A stretch of 64,000 nt of DNA from Intestinimonas massiliensis (ex Afouda et al. 2020). GTDB lineage: Bacteria > Bacillota > Clostridia > Oscillospirales > Oscillospiraceae. This document shows positions 1-8,304 of the stretch, in pieces. The position numbers and the translations under genes are program-made. Under the pieces are notes generated by a model that saw nothing but the letters and a program-made list of their open reading frames with translations, made no database searches and was not told where the DNA came from. How positions within the stretch are numbered: position 1 is the stretch's first letter; each line of letters opens with the position of its first letter. The DNA is taken from positions 689,454-753,453 of the forward strand of contig NZ_LN869529.1 in assembly GCF_001244995.1 (NCBI RefSeq). Direction: 5' to 3'.

Positions 1-776
1 GCGGCCACCATGAAGAGGCTGCCCGCCAGGGCCAGATAGTCCCGCCGGACGAAGATGAGCTGCCGCAGGCGGGTGCGGCCCTCACCGCCATGGTAACAGC
101 GGCACTCCATGGCGATGGCCAGCTCGTCGGCCCGCCGGAAGGCGGAGATGAACAGCGGCACCAGCAGGGGCACCAGGGCCCTGGCCTTCTGGAAGAGGTT
201 TCCGGTATCAAAATCGGCGCCCCGGGCCTTCTGTGCGGACATGATCTTGTCGGTCTCCTCGATGAGGGTGGGGATAAAGCGCAGGGCGATGGACATCATC
301 ATACTGAGCTCGTGGACCGGCACCCGGAGCTTTTTCAGGGGCCCCAGCAGCTTTTCCAGCCCGTCAGTAAGCAGGATGGGGGAGGTGGTGTAGGTCAGCA
401 GAAAGGTGCAGGTGATGAGCATGGAGATGCGAAGCACCATATAAATGGCAGCCCAAATGCCCTCCACGGTGATTTTGAGAAACTTCCACTGCCAGATGGG
501 GTCGCCGGGGGTGTAGAACAGGTTGAGGATGGCGGTGAGCACGATGATGAAGAGGATGGGCTTCATGCCCCGCAGGATGGTTTTGAGCCGGACCCTGGAG
601 ATCTGGATGCAGACCGCCAGCACGGCCATCAGCAGCAGGTAGGAGGGCAGGCGCTTGGCGGAGAACAGGGCTACGATATACAAGACGGTAAAGAGCAGCT
701 TGGTCCTGGGGTCCAACTGATGGATGAAGGAGTTTCCGGGAAAGTATTGGCCCAGGGTGATGTCCTTGAGCGCCAT
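1..776 (-). CDS. ecfT: ECF transporter transmembrane coupling protein EcfT (partial, 3' end beyond window)
   Basis: Membrane coupling subunit of an energy-coupling factor transporter. EcfT joins the two EcfA ATPases to exchangeable substrate-binding S components for vitamins or metals. The reading frame opens MALKDITLGQ, has several hydrophobic segments, and carries the two cytoplasmic coupling-helix regions expected of EcfT, KARGAD and AMECRCY, the second varying from the usual A-R-G. The start ATG directly follows the TAA of ecfA2 with no gap, so translation is probably coupled. At least 258 codons are present, close to the usual 265; only the end is missing. No S component lies in the window, which fits a group II ECF system shared by unlinked S proteins. 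Confidence 0.93.
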   Translation of the reverse strand, partial: MALKDITLGQYFPGNSFIHQLDPRTKLLFTVLYIVALFSAKRLPSYLLLMAVLAVCIQISRVRLKTILRGMKPILFIIVLTAILNLFYTPGDPIWQWKFLKITVEGIWAAIYMVLRISMLITCTFLLTYTTSPILLTDGLEKLLGPLKKLRVPVHELSMMMSIALRFIPTLIEETDKIMSAQKARGADFDTGNLFQKARALVPLLVPLFISAFRRADELAIAMECRCYHGGEGRTRLRQLIFVRRDYLALAGSLFMVA

Positions 777-1646
777 TTACACCGCCCCCTTCTTGCGCGC
801 CAGCGCGGCCTGTACGGCAGCCCGGGCCTGGGCAATGGTGTAGACCGAGGGGTCCACGTCCGCACCCAGCTCCCGCAGGCGGTGGAACACCCGGGTCACC
901 TGGGGGACGCCCAGTCCCATCTCCTCCAGCTCACGGCCGTGGGCAAAGACCTCCCGGGGCGTGCCGGAGAAGGGGATGCGGCCGCCGCTGACCACCACCA
1001 GGCGGTCCACGGTGCGGGCCACCTCCTCCATGGAGTGGGAGACTAGGATGATGGTGGCGTTTTTCGCCTCGTGGTAGTCGTGAATGTTGCGCAGGATGGA
1101 CTCCACGCCCACCGGGTCCAGACCGGCGGTGGGCTCGTCCAGCACCAGGACGGAGGGCTCCATGGCGATGACCCCGGCGATGGCCACCCGGCGCTTCTGC
1201 CCGCCGGAGAGCTCAAAGGGGGACTTCTCCAGCGCTTCGTCGGGCAGACCCACGAAGGCGGCGGCGGAGCGCACCCGGCGGTCAATCTCCGCCTCGTCCA
1301 GTCCCATGTTCCGGGGACCAAAGGCGATATCCTGATAGACGGTTTCCTCAAACAACTGGTATTCCGGGTATTGGAACACCAGGCCCACCTGGAACCGGGT
1401 GGCCCGGGTGCGCTCTTTGGTCTCCCAGATATCCCTGCCCTCGAACAGCACCCGGCCCGAGGTGGGCTTCAGCAGGCCGTTGAGGTGCTGGATCAGGGTA
1501 GATTTGCCCGAGCCGGTCCGGCCGATGACGCCCAGGTATTCGCCGCGATAGGCGGCAAAATCCACGTCCACCAGAGCGCCCTGCTCGAAGGGCGTGCCGA
1601 CGCTGTAGACGTGCGAGAGCTTTTCCGTCTGAATGATGGGTTCCAA
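777..1646 (-). CDS. ecfA2: ECF transporter ATPase EcfA2
   Basis: Cytoplasmic ABC ATPase of the ECF transporter, pairing with EcfA1 to drive vitamin or metal uptake through EcfT. Visible motifs in this 289-residue protein: Walker A GRTGSGKST (about 42-50), Q-loop FQYPEYQ, signature LSGGQ (about 146-150), Walker B VLVLDEPTAGLDP and an H-switch LVSHSMEE. The best start is a TTG read as MEPIIQTEK with a weak AGGA upstream; no in-frame ATG fits better. It lies between ecfA1 and ecfT in the canonical A1-A2-T order. The weak start may tune the A1:A2 ratio, which is only an inference. Confidence 0.93.
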   Translation of the reverse strand: MEPIIQTEKLSHVYSVGTPFEQGALVDVDFAAYRGEYLGVIGRTGSGKSTLIQHLNGLLKPTSGRVLFEGRDIWETKERTRATRFQVGLVFQYPEYQLFEETVYQDIAFGPRNMGLDEAEIDRRVRSAAAFVGLPDEALEKSPFELSGGQKRRVAIAGVIAMEPSVLVLDEPTAGLDPVGVESILRNIHDYHEAKNATIILVSHSMEEVARTVDRLVVVSGGRIPFSGTPREVFAHGRELEEMGLGVPQVTRVFHRLRELGADVDPSVYTIAQARAAVQAALARKKGAV

Positions 1647-1700
1647 AGGAAATCAGTCCTAACATTATAAATGGTGCCTGTCCTTGCGGGGCGGGGGCCG

Positions 1701-2543
1701 TCAGGTCAAAAGCCGGTACAGGGCCTGGGCGCACTCCTCGACGCTCAGGGCGTCCAAGGGAAGCTCCAGACCGTCCTGGCGCAACGCGTAGCACAGCTCC
1801 ACCGTCTCAGGGACGGTCAGGCCCACGGCCCTGAGCTCCTCCACGCGGGAGAAGACCGTCTTGGGGGCGCCGTCGGCCACCACATGACCGTCGGCCATGA
1901 CCACCAGCCGGTCGGCCAGAGCGGCCTCGTCCATGTGGTGGGTGATGAGGACCACCGTGACGCCGGAAGTCCGGTTGAGCGCCTGGATGGTGTGCAGCAC
2001 CTCACGGCGGCCCACCGGGTCCAGCATGGCGGTGGGCTCGTCCAGCACGATGCAGCGGGGCGCCATGGCGATGACCCCCGCAATGGCCACCCGCTGCTTC
2101 TGGCCCCCGGAGAGGAGATGAGGGGCGTGCTCCCGGTATTCATACATTCCCACGGCCTTAAGGGCGGCGTCCACCCGCTGGCGGATCTCCGCCGGAGGGA
2201 CCCCCAGATTTTCGGGGGCAAAGGCCACGTCCTCTTCCACCACATTGGCTACAATCTGGTTGTCCGGGTTCTGGAACACCATGCCTACGGTGCGGCGGAT
2301 GTCCAGCAGCCGGGCCTCGTCGGCGGTGTCCATGCCGCCCACCCACACCTTGCCCCCGGTGGGGAGCAGGATGGCGTTCATATGCTTGGCCAGGGTGGAC
2401 TTGCCGGAGCCGTTGTGGCCCAGCACAGCCACGAAGGAGCCCGCTTCGATCTCCAGATCCACTCCGTCCAGCACGATGGGAGCCAACCCCTCGGTGACGG
2501 CATAGGAGAAGCGCAGATCGTCGGTTTTGATGATGGTGCTCAT
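1701..2543 (-). CDS. ecfA1: ECF transporter ATPase EcfA1
   Basis: First ATPase of the ECF transporter module (280 residues). Walker [10 protein letters not shown] (about 42-50), Q-loop VFQNPDNQ, signature LSGGQKQR, Walker [16 protein letters not shown] and H-loop LITHHMDE are all intact, so it should hydrolyse ATP. The start ATG lies 35 bp after the upstream methyltransferase gene, so both may share its promoter. The FQNPDNQ Q-loop sequence is typical of CbiO/EcfA1 proteins. Its neighbours ecfA2 and ecfT complete the energising module. Confidence 0.94.
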   Translation of the reverse strand: MSTIIKTDDLRFSYAVTEGLAPIVLDGVDLEIEAGSFVAVLGHNGSGKSTLAKHMNAILLPTGGKVWVGGMDTADEARLLDIRRTVGMVFQNPDNQIVANVVEEDVAFAPENLGVPPAEIRQRVDAALKAVGMYEYREHAPHLLSGGQKQRVAIAGVIAMAPRCIVLDEPTAMLDPVGRREVLHTIQALNRTSGVTVVLITHHMDEAALADRLVVMADGHVVADGAPKTVFSRVEELRAVGLTVPETVELCYALRQDGLELPLDALSVEECAQALYRLLT

Positions 2544-2578
2544 GTTCGCTGCCTCGTTTCAGGTCGGTCGTGCGGGCC

Positions 2579-3442
2579 TTAGCCCGCCATCCAGCGGCCG
2601 GTGGCTCCGCAGGGGAGGGCCAGCCCGCTCTCGGTGACGGGCAGCCCCAGCTCGTCGCTGCGGGTGCGGCCGCCGTATTTGGGGGTGATGAGAGATTCCA
2701 AAATGTAGGTCAGCACCGACGGGGCCAGCCCGGTGGTGTAGGAGTTGATGAGGAAGAAAAGAGGCTCGTCAGAGAGCACCCCCATCACCAGCTCCACAAA
2801 GGGCCAAAGGCTGTCATCCAGTTTCCAGACCTCGCCGGAGGGGCCGCGGCCGTAAGAGGGAGGGTCCATAATGATGGCGTCGTACCGGCGGCCCCGGCGG
2901 ATCTCCCGCTCCACAAATTTGGCGCAGTCGTCCACGATCCAACGGATGGGGGCGTCCTCCAGGCCGGAGGCACGGGCGTTGTCCCGGCCCCAGCTCACCA
3001 TGCCCCTGGCGGCGTCCACATGGCACACCGAGGCTCCCGCCGCGGCGCAGGCCACAGTGGCCCCGCCGGTGTAGGCGAAGAGGTTGAGCACGGAGATGGG
3101 CCGCCCCGCCCTGCGGATCTGCTCCATGGCGAAGTCCCAGTTGGCGGCCTGCTCGGGGAAAAGACCGGTGTGTTTGAAGTTCATGGGCTTGACCTGGAAG
3201 GTGAGCTCCCGGTAGCGTACCTGCCACTGAGCGGGCACGTCCTTTTTCTCCCAGGCGCCTCCGCCGGTGGAGGCACGGGCATACCGGGCGTCCGGCCGCC
3301 GCCACAGCGGGTTGTTCCGGGGTGTCTGCCAGATGGCCTGAGGGTCCGGCCGCACCAGGACGTGTTTTCCCCACCGCTCCAGCTTTTCCCCTCCGCCGCA
3401 GTCGATGAGCTCATAATCCCGCCAGCCGTCTGAGACCCACAT
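2579..3442 (-). CDS. Class I SAM-dependent methyltransferase, RlmI/RlmK-like
   Basis: A 287-residue Rossmann-fold methyltransferase. The SAM-binding motif I LFAYTGG (about 121-127) and the catalytic-loop motif DPPSYGRG (about 193-200) resemble the C-terminal domain of RlmI/RlmK-type 23S rRNA methyltransferases. The N-terminal ~85 residues are not a recognisable PUA domain. The likely role is base methylation of rRNA, but the substrate cannot be fixed from sequence. The ATG has an AAGGAGG site upstream. It leads the transcript into ecfA1A2T and is driven by a consensus promoter at 3490-3518. Confidence 0.8.
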   Translation of the reverse strand: MWVSDGWRDYELIDCGGGEKLERWGKHVLVRPDPQAIWQTPRNNPLWRRPDARYARASTGGGAWEKKDVPAQWQVRYRELTFQVKPMNFKHTGLFPEQAANWDFAMEQIRRAGRPISVLNLFAYTGGATVACAAAGASVCHVDAARGMVSWGRDNARASGLEDAPIRWIVDDCAKFVEREIRRGRRYDAIIMDPPSYGRGPSGEVWKLDDSLWPFVELVMGVLSDEPLFFLINSYTTGLAPSVLTYILESLITPKYGGRTRSDELGLPVTESGLALPCGATGRWMAG

Positions 3443-3489
3443 AGCCTGTCCTCCTTAGAACCGCAAGAATTCCATACTAAAACTAATGT

Positions 3490-3518
3490 ATTATATCACC
3501 CCGGTTCCGGCCCGTCAA
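3490..3518 (-). promoter_or_regulatory. Sigma-A promoter for methyltransferase-ecf transcript
   Basis: On the minus strand TTGACG is followed by a 17-bp spacer and a perfect TATAAT, about 45 bp upstream of the methyltransferase start codon. Confidence 0.8.
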
Positions 3519-3566
3519 TTTCAAATCGGAGGATTCGACGCTCCTCTTGGGATTTTGCGGAAAAGA

Positions 3567-3595
3567 TTGTGTTTTCGCCTGTGCTGTGCTAAAAT
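3567..3595 (+). promoter_or_regulatory. Sigma-A promoter for DivIVA-like gene
   Basis: TTGTGT, 17-bp spacer, TAAAAT, about 33 bp upstream of the chosen ATG. It is divergent from the methyltransferase promoter. Confidence 0.6.
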
Positions 3596-3628
3596 TTATC
3601 CACAAGTGCAGAGAGAGAGGTGTCGCAT

Positions 3629-4333
3629 ATGAGCGCTCCGGAATATTCCTTCCGCAGCGCGGCTTTCGGCGGCTTTAACCGCCGAGACGTGCTGAACTAT
3701 ATCGAGTCCTCCGCCCGGGCGTACCGGGAGAAGGTGGCCGACCTCCAAGGGGAGCGGGACCAGGCGGTCCAGAGCGCCCAGACCGCCGAGGCCGCAGCGC
3801 AGGAGGCGCAGGACCGGATCGGAGCTCTGGAGGCGGAGCTGGCCGCCGCGAAAAAAGCCCTGTGCCAGAAGTCCGGGGCTTTGGAGGCGGCGGAGACCGC
3901 GCTGGGCCGGGAGCGGGCGGATCTGGCCGGGCTCCGGGAGGAGCTGGGCGGCCTGCGGGGCCAGGTGTCCCGGATGGAGATAGGCGCCCGGGCCTATGAG
4001 GAGCTCAAGGACCGCACCGCCACCATCGAGCTGGAGGCCCACCAGCGGGCTCGGGCCATTGAGAAAGAGGCGGAGGAGAAGGCACGCAGGGCCCGGGAGG
4101 CGGCCGAGCAGCTTTTGTGCCGTATCCGCTCCGGTTATGAGCGGCTGCGTACCGATGTGGATGCCACCATTACCCACGCTTCGGGGGAGCTGGGGCGAGT
4201 GGATAAGGCCCTGGAGTGCGTCAAGGCGGAGTTTGCCGAGCACGATGCCGCACTGGAACAACTGCTGCTCTCCTACCAGGAGGAGAGCGGCGGCCGGAAG
4301 GCGCTGGAGCCCCTGCCGCTGGAGGAGAGTTGA
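3629..4333 (+). CDS. DivIVA-like coiled-coil protein
   Basis: A 234-residue protein. The N-terminus AFGGFNRRDVLNYIE resembles the membrane-targeting motif of DivIVA/GpsB proteins. It is followed by a long Ala/Glu/Arg heptad region (about residues 35-150) predicted to form a coiled coil. DivIVA-type proteins bind curved membrane and organise septum or pole growth; that role here is inferred from the motif alone. The ATG at 3629 is preferred over a GTG nine bases earlier because a GAGAGAGG site lies 8 bp upstream of it. The gene is monocistronic, with remnants downstream. Confidence 0.6.
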   Translation: MSAPEYSFRSAAFGGFNRRDVLNYIESSARAYREKVADLQGERDQAVQSAQTAEAAAQEAQDRIGALEAELAAAKKALCQKSGALEAAETALGRERADLAGLREELGGLRGQVSRMEIGARAYEELKDRTATIELEAHQRARAIEKEAEEKARRAREAAEQLLCRIRSGYERLRTDVDATITHASGELGRVDKALECVKAEFAEHDAALEQLLLSYQEESGGRKALEPLPLEES

Positions 4334-4344
4334 GCCATGTGAGC

Positions 4345-4590
4345 GTACCGGGGCGCCTGTTTACGCGCCGGGCCTGGAGGTGGCCTTCCCCCGCTGGCCG
4401 GTGCTGGAGCCCTCCTTCCTGTATGGGGGCTTTCCGCCCAAGGCTCTGCGGAATAAATTCCTTTTTATCAATGATGTAGGGGCTTATCTGACAACGCTTG
4501 ACAAGGTAGAAACCTCAACAGGAAAGTGCCTTATTCCCGCCCATGCCCCCACCGTGGAGGACAACCGGCTACCATGGGAGCGTGCCTAAC
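4345..4590 (+). pseudogene. Metallo-beta-lactamase-fold hydrolase C-terminal remnant
   Basis: This frame, without its own start signal, reads FINDVGAYLTTLDKVE followed by CLIPAHAPTVED. That resembles the late part of metallo-beta-lactamase-fold hydrolases, where a helix precedes a (V/I)PAH segment holding a metal-ligand histidine. No HxHxDH motif is present upstream, so only the tail survives. The frame stops shortly after and is followed by a hairpin terminator. The assignment rests on short motif similarity and could be coincidental. Confidence 0.35.
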
Positions 4591-4600
4591 TAGTAAAGGA

Positions 4601-4643
4601 AAACAGCCTGCATGTTGCTGCCGCAACGCGCAGGCTGTTTTTA
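4601..4643. terminator. Intrinsic terminator
   Basis: AAACAGCCTGC (4601-4611) pairs with GCAGGCTGTTT (4630-4640) around an 18-nt loop and ends in a T run on the plus strand and an A/T-rich flank on the other. It separates the two opposed gene remnants. Confidence 0.75.
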
Positions 4644-5070
4644 GGGAACCTGAGAGAAAGGCCATACCAGGAGGGGAGGCGTGCCGGGGTATTTCCGGAG
4701 GATTACGGCCTGGATGGCAGCGGATGCGCCTGGGCCCCAGCCCTCTTTGGGAGAGGGGACCGTCCCCTCCACAGCGTCCCCGATAGCGATGTGGGCGCTG
4801 GCTGCACCTCCGGTCGCGATGTGAGAGGCCGTGGCGGGATTGCCTGAGGCGGTGACGCCGCGGGCCCAGTGGACTCCATATTGCCCTAGGTTAATGTGGA
4901 TCAGGGGGCAGGCTGAAGAGAATGCGGCTGCTTTGGTATTCGTAGTGCCAGCCGGGCAGATAGACGGTCTGAACGGGCGGCGCCTCCTGTCGGGGCGGCT
5001 CTTGTTCCGCTCCAGTCATGAGATAGTCCAGCGATACGCCGAAAGAGCGGCCCAGCGCGGCCGATTGTCC
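4641..5070 (-). pseudogene. XRE-family regulator remnant (HTH lost, frameshifted)
   Basis: The minus strand reads ALGRSFGVSLDYLM, the end of a lambda-repressor-like HTH domain. It continues YLPGWHYEYQSSRILFSLP, then a CCCCC tract near 4894 breaks the frame. In the next frame the protein continues PLIHINLG, ARGVTASGNPA, IAIGD and ends in AVILRKYPGTPP. This is the layout of a common Clostridia family in which an N-terminal XRE domain precedes a C-terminal PLVHINxG/AxGxIAIGN repeat region. The recognition helices are missing and one base appears inserted, so it is a decayed gene. It abuts the stop of the YkvI-like gene. Confidence 0.65.
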
Positions 5071-5095
5071 ATGTCCTGACCACCAAGAAGTGCGT

Positions 5096-6175
5096 TCAAT
5101 TTGACAACTGCCGGTTGTGCCGGGCTTTTTTCAAGTACATGAAGTGAAGCAGGATACCGATGAGGGCCAGAAAACCGATGTAGCCGCAGATGGGGTAGAC
5201 GACGCTTACTACATTTTTGAAGCCGAAGATGCTGCCCACAAAGGCCAGGATGCACAACAGCGCGGTAAAGCGTTCGGAGCGGAGCTGCGCACCGGCCCGG
5301 AGCTGCACCCGGGTGGTGATGGCGTAGAGGCTGGAGAGGGCGGCAGTGAACATACCGGCAAAGAGCAGGACAGCGTAGAGGAAGCCCAGCACCGGCGTGA
5401 GCTGGAAGGCCAGGGCCAGCATGGGCAGCTCGGCATGAGCGACCACATCGGGGTACAGCGTCATGGGCAGGAGGATGCACGCGAAGATCAGTGTCAGCAG
5501 GAGCGCGCCCAGGCCCAGCCCGCGGTGGATGGTTTTCCGTTCCCCCGTGCCTTCGGTGAGGGGCACCAGAATAGAGACGGCCGCCATCATGTTGTAGGAG
5601 ATAAAGGAGAGGGCAGAGAAGAACCAGTTTCCCAGTAAAGGATTTCCACTGGACAGAGGCTTCATCTCCAAGGGTGCAGGGGAAAGGGTGCAGAAGGCGG
5701 CCACACCGATGGCGATAGCGGCTGCTACCAGCAGAGGCACCACCAGACTGAAGGAGGCCAGCAGTCCGGCGGCGCCGGCCAGGGCCACTGCCAGCACCAG
5801 CAGGGAGATCAGGGCGTCCCCAGCGACGGCGGGCAGACCAAAGACCTGCTCCAGCAGGGCCCCGGCCCCGGCGAGCATGGCCACCATTACGTCAAAAAGG
5901 AAGAAAAGGAAGACCCCCTCCACAAAGAGCCGGAGCCAGCGGAGGTCTCGATAGACGATGATGTGGTCGAACTCGGTCCGGCCGGTCTCCTGCGCGATCT
6001 CCATGACCATCCGGCTGAACCCTACGAAGGCCAGGATGGCCAGCGCCATACCCACCAGCCCAAAGCCCCCAAAAACGCCAAAAAATTGGAGCAGTTCCTG
6101 GCCCGAGAGAAAGCCGGCCCCCAGGAAGCTCCCGGTAAAGACCACGGCAATCTGGCGGGCGGATATTGGTTTCAT
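5096..6175 (-). CDS. YkvI-like APC-superfamily membrane protein
   Basis: A 359-residue integral membrane protein with about 10 hydrophobic segments. It begins MKPISARQIAVVFTGSFLGAGFLSGQEL, where the glycine-rich first helix (GSFLGAGFLSGQE) matches the YkvI family of LeuT/APC-fold proteins of unknown substrate. The ATG at 6175 is chosen over an upstream in-frame ATG because AAGGGGGG lies just before it and the extra 46 residues look non-membrane and unconserved. It follows purD after a hairpin. A transport role for an amino acid or nucleobase is possible but unproven. Confidence 0.7.
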   Translation of the reverse strand: MKPISARQIAVVFTGSFLGAGFLSGQELLQFFGVFGGFGLVGMALAILAFVGFSRMVMEIAQETGRTEFDHIIVYRDLRWLRLFVEGVFLFFLFDVMVAMLAGAGALLEQVFGLPAVAGDALISLLVLAVALAGAAGLLASFSLVVPLLVAAAIAIGVAAFCTLSPAPLEMKPLSSGNPLLGNWFFSALSFISYNMMAAVSILVPLTEGTGERKTIHRGLGLGALLLTLIFACILLPMTLYPDVVAHAELPMLALAFQLTPVLGFLYAVLLFAGMFTAALSSLYAITTRVQLRAGAQLRSERFTALLCILAFVGSIFGFKNVVSVVYPICGYIGFLALIGILLHFMYLKKARHNRQLSN

Positions 6176-6190
6176 ATGGTACCCCCCTTG

Positions 6191-6229
6191 AAAGACAAAC
6201 TGCGGCGCCGGAACAGGCCGGTGCCGCAG
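6191..6229 (-). terminator. Terminator after purD
   Basis: On the minus strand a CTGCGGC-rich arm pairs with GCCGCAG (6200-6229, with one small bulge) and is followed by TTTGTCTTTC. It probably ends the purine operon. Confidence 0.6.
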
Positions 6230-6242
6230 CGCACGGAATGAC

Positions 6243-7499
6243 TCAGGTTCGGCCGATGTCGGTCCGGAAATGAAGATCGGTAAAGGATATGTGCTTTGCG
6301 CTGTGATATGCACAGGTGATGGCGGATTTCAACGCAGGTCCGACCGCAGTGACACCCAGTACCCGGCCGCCGGAGGTAAGGATGCGCCCATCCTCGGCCC
6401 GCTTGGTGCCCGCATGGAAGACCACCGCGGTCTCGCCTGCCTCTTTCAGCCCGGTGATGGGATAGCCGGTCTGGTAGTGGCTGGGATAGCCCCCGGAAGC
6501 CAGCACCAGGCAGCAAGCGGCGGACGCCTTCCAGCGAATTTCCAGCTTGTCCAGGGTGCCGTCATGGCAGGCCAGGAAGATATCCATCAGGTCGGTATCC
6601 AGCAGGGAGAGGACCGCCTGACACTCCGGGTCTCCGAAGCGGGCGTTGTACTCCACTACCTTGGGGCCGTCGGGGGTGAGCATCAGACCGAAGTAGAGGA
6701 CGCCCTGGAAGGGGCGGCCCTCGGCCTTCAGCGCCGCCATGGTGGGGAGGAAAATCTCCTCCATACAGCGCCGGGCGACCTCGGGGGTGTAGCCGGGAGC
6801 GGGGGAGATGGCTCCCATACCGCCGGTGTTGGGGCCCCGATCACCATCCAGGGCTCGCTTATGGTCCCGGGAGGAGGGCATGGGCACCAGATGCTCCCCG
6901 TCGGCAAAGCAGAGCACCGTCACCTCGGGACCGGTCATGCACTCCTCAATGACCACCTTAGAACCCGCCGCGCCAAATTTGCCGTCGGCCATCATGCTCC
7001 GGGCAGCCTCCTCGGCCTCGGACACAGTCTGCGCCACCACCACGCCCTTGCCCAGGGCCAAGCCGTCCGCCTTGACCACGATGGGAGCGCCCTGGCGGCG
7101 GATGTAGTCCAGAGCGGGCTCCAGCTCGGTAAAGGTCTCGTACCGGGCGGTGGGGATGTGGTATTTGGCCATCAGGCCCTTGGAAAAGACCTTGCTGGCC
7201 TCGATGACAGCGGCGTTTTTCCGGGGGCCGAAGGCAGGGATGCCTTTGGCCTCCAACGCATCCACCATACCCAGCGCCAGCGGGTCGTCGGGCGCGACCA
7301 CGACGAAATCCATCTCATGGGCGGCGCACCAGTCCACCATGGCGTCCACGTCTGTGGCCTTGATGGGGACACAGGTGGCCAGAGAGGCGATACCGCCGTT
7401 GCCTGGGGCACAGTAAAGCTCTTTCACTTTCGGGCTTTTGGACAGAGCCCAGACGATGGCGTGCTCTCGGCCGCCGCCGCCCACCACGAGGACTTTCAT
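6243..7499 (-). CDS. purD: Phosphoribosylamine-glycine ligase (GAR synthetase)
   Basis: Joins glycine to 5-phosphoribosylamine with ATP, the second step of purine synthesis. The 418-residue length is normal. The N-terminus MKVLVVGGGGREHAI is diagnostic, with the ATP-grasp features VVKADGLALGKGV (mid-protein), GDRGPNTGGMGA and EYNARFGDPECQ. The usual GPE in the N-domain reads APDDPLALG here. It is the last purine gene of the operon, 13 bp after the TraX-family gene. Confidence 0.96.
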   Translation of the reverse strand: MKVLVVGGGGREHAIVWALSKSPKVKELYCAPGNGGIASLATCVPIKATDVDAMVDWCAAHEMDFVVVAPDDPLALGMVDALEAKGIPAFGPRKNAAVIEASKVFSKGLMAKYHIPTARYETFTELEPALDYIRRQGAPIVVKADGLALGKGVVVAQTVSEAEEAARSMMADGKFGAAGSKVVIEECMTGPEVTVLCFADGEHLVPMPSSRDHKRALDGDRGPNTGGMGAISPAPGYTPEVARRCMEEIFLPTMAALKAEGRPFQGVLYFGLMLTPDGPKVVEYNARFGDPECQAVLSLLDTDLMDIFLACHDGTLDKLEIRWKASAACCLVLASGGYPSHYQTGYPITGLKEAGETAVVFHAGTKRAEDGRILTSGGRVLGVTAVGPALKSAITCAYHSAKHISFTDLHFRTDIGRT

Positions 7500-7512
7500 A
7501 GGATACCTCCAT

Positions 7513-8295
7513 TCAGGATATCAGCAGACTCAGCAGATAAAGGACTGCCATATGGACGGGATAGAACCAGTAAAAAAACCATTTGCCGCTGCGCCCCGTG
7601 CGGCCGTTGTAGCGGGCCAGAAGGGGGAGCGCAGCCCAGGAGCAGAGCAGGCACAAAAGCTGGTAGGGGAGGTAAAAGCTGGTGAACCAGGGGAGATAAG
7701 ACGAAACATTTTCCCAGATACGATCGGTCAGCGCCAGCTCCAGTGGAAAGTGGACCAGATAGGTGGCCGCCATGGCCAGCCCCAGGCAGAGCAGGCGCCG
7801 GTCCAGACGGGGACCGCAGAGGAAAAGGGCCACCACGGCGGCCACGCCTGCGCCGCCGTAATCCACGTGGAAGAGCTGGCCCAGCAGGACCAGAGCGGCG
7901 GCGGGGAGGAGGGCGAAAAACGGATGCAGGCCCCGCTCCCGCAGCAGGCGGTAAAACCAAATTCCCAGGGCGGCAAAGAAGAAGGTGGCGATGACACTAC
8001 CGCTCTGCCCGCCGGTGGCGATCAGGGCTACCACGTGAGTCAGCGCGCCAAAGAGCCCCAGGCGGAGCAGGTAGCGGCGAAAATCATGGGTGTGCAGGCA
8101 GCCCTCAGCCACAAAGAAGGCAAAGATCGGGAAGGCCAGGCGTCCCGCGTACCGGAAGAGATGGTACAGCAGATCATCGGCGCCTGCGACCGCCGCCATG
8201 GGGGCAAAGAGCATGCCGACGTGATCGATGACCATGGATACGCAGGCCAGGTATTTAAGCTGTGCACCGGTCAGGCCATTCCCGTGTTCCTTCAT
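7513..8295 (-). CDS. TraX-family membrane protein
   Basis: A 260-residue polytopic protein of the TraX acyltransferase-like family. N-terminal LKYLACVSMVIDHVGMLF and GRLAFPIFAFFVAEG are the hallmark first two helices, and the tail KWFFYWFYPVHMAVLYLLS is typical. TraX of the F plasmid acetylates pilin; chromosomal Firmicute members have no assigned substrate. It is wedged in the purine operon, 9 bp after purH and 13 bp before purD, so it is co-transcribed with nucleotide genes. Confidence 0.85.
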   Translation of the reverse strand: MKEHGNGLTGAQLKYLACVSMVIDHVGMLFAPMAAVAGADDLLYHLFRYAGRLAFPIFAFFVAEGCLHTHDFRRYLLRLGLFGALTHVVALIATGGQSGSVIATFFFAALGIWFYRLLRERGLHPFFALLPAAALVLLGQLFHVDYGGAGVAAVVALFLCGPRLDRRLLCLGLAMAATYLVHFPLELALTDRIWENVSSYLPWFTSFYLPYQLLCLLCSWAALPLLARYNGRTGRSGKWFFYWFYPVHMAVLYLLSLLIS

Positions 8296-8304
8296 GGGGC
8301 TGTT

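Noticed and set aside
4831..5079. 82-codon plus-strand frame
   Set aside because: Overlaps the minus-strand XRE remnant, which has clear family motifs; the plus translation matches nothing.
6176..6313. Longer N-terminus for the YkvI-like protein (46 extra residues)
   Set aside because: Extension overlaps purD and its terminator, has no membrane character and lacks a ribosome binding site; ATG 6175 has AAGGGGGG upstream.
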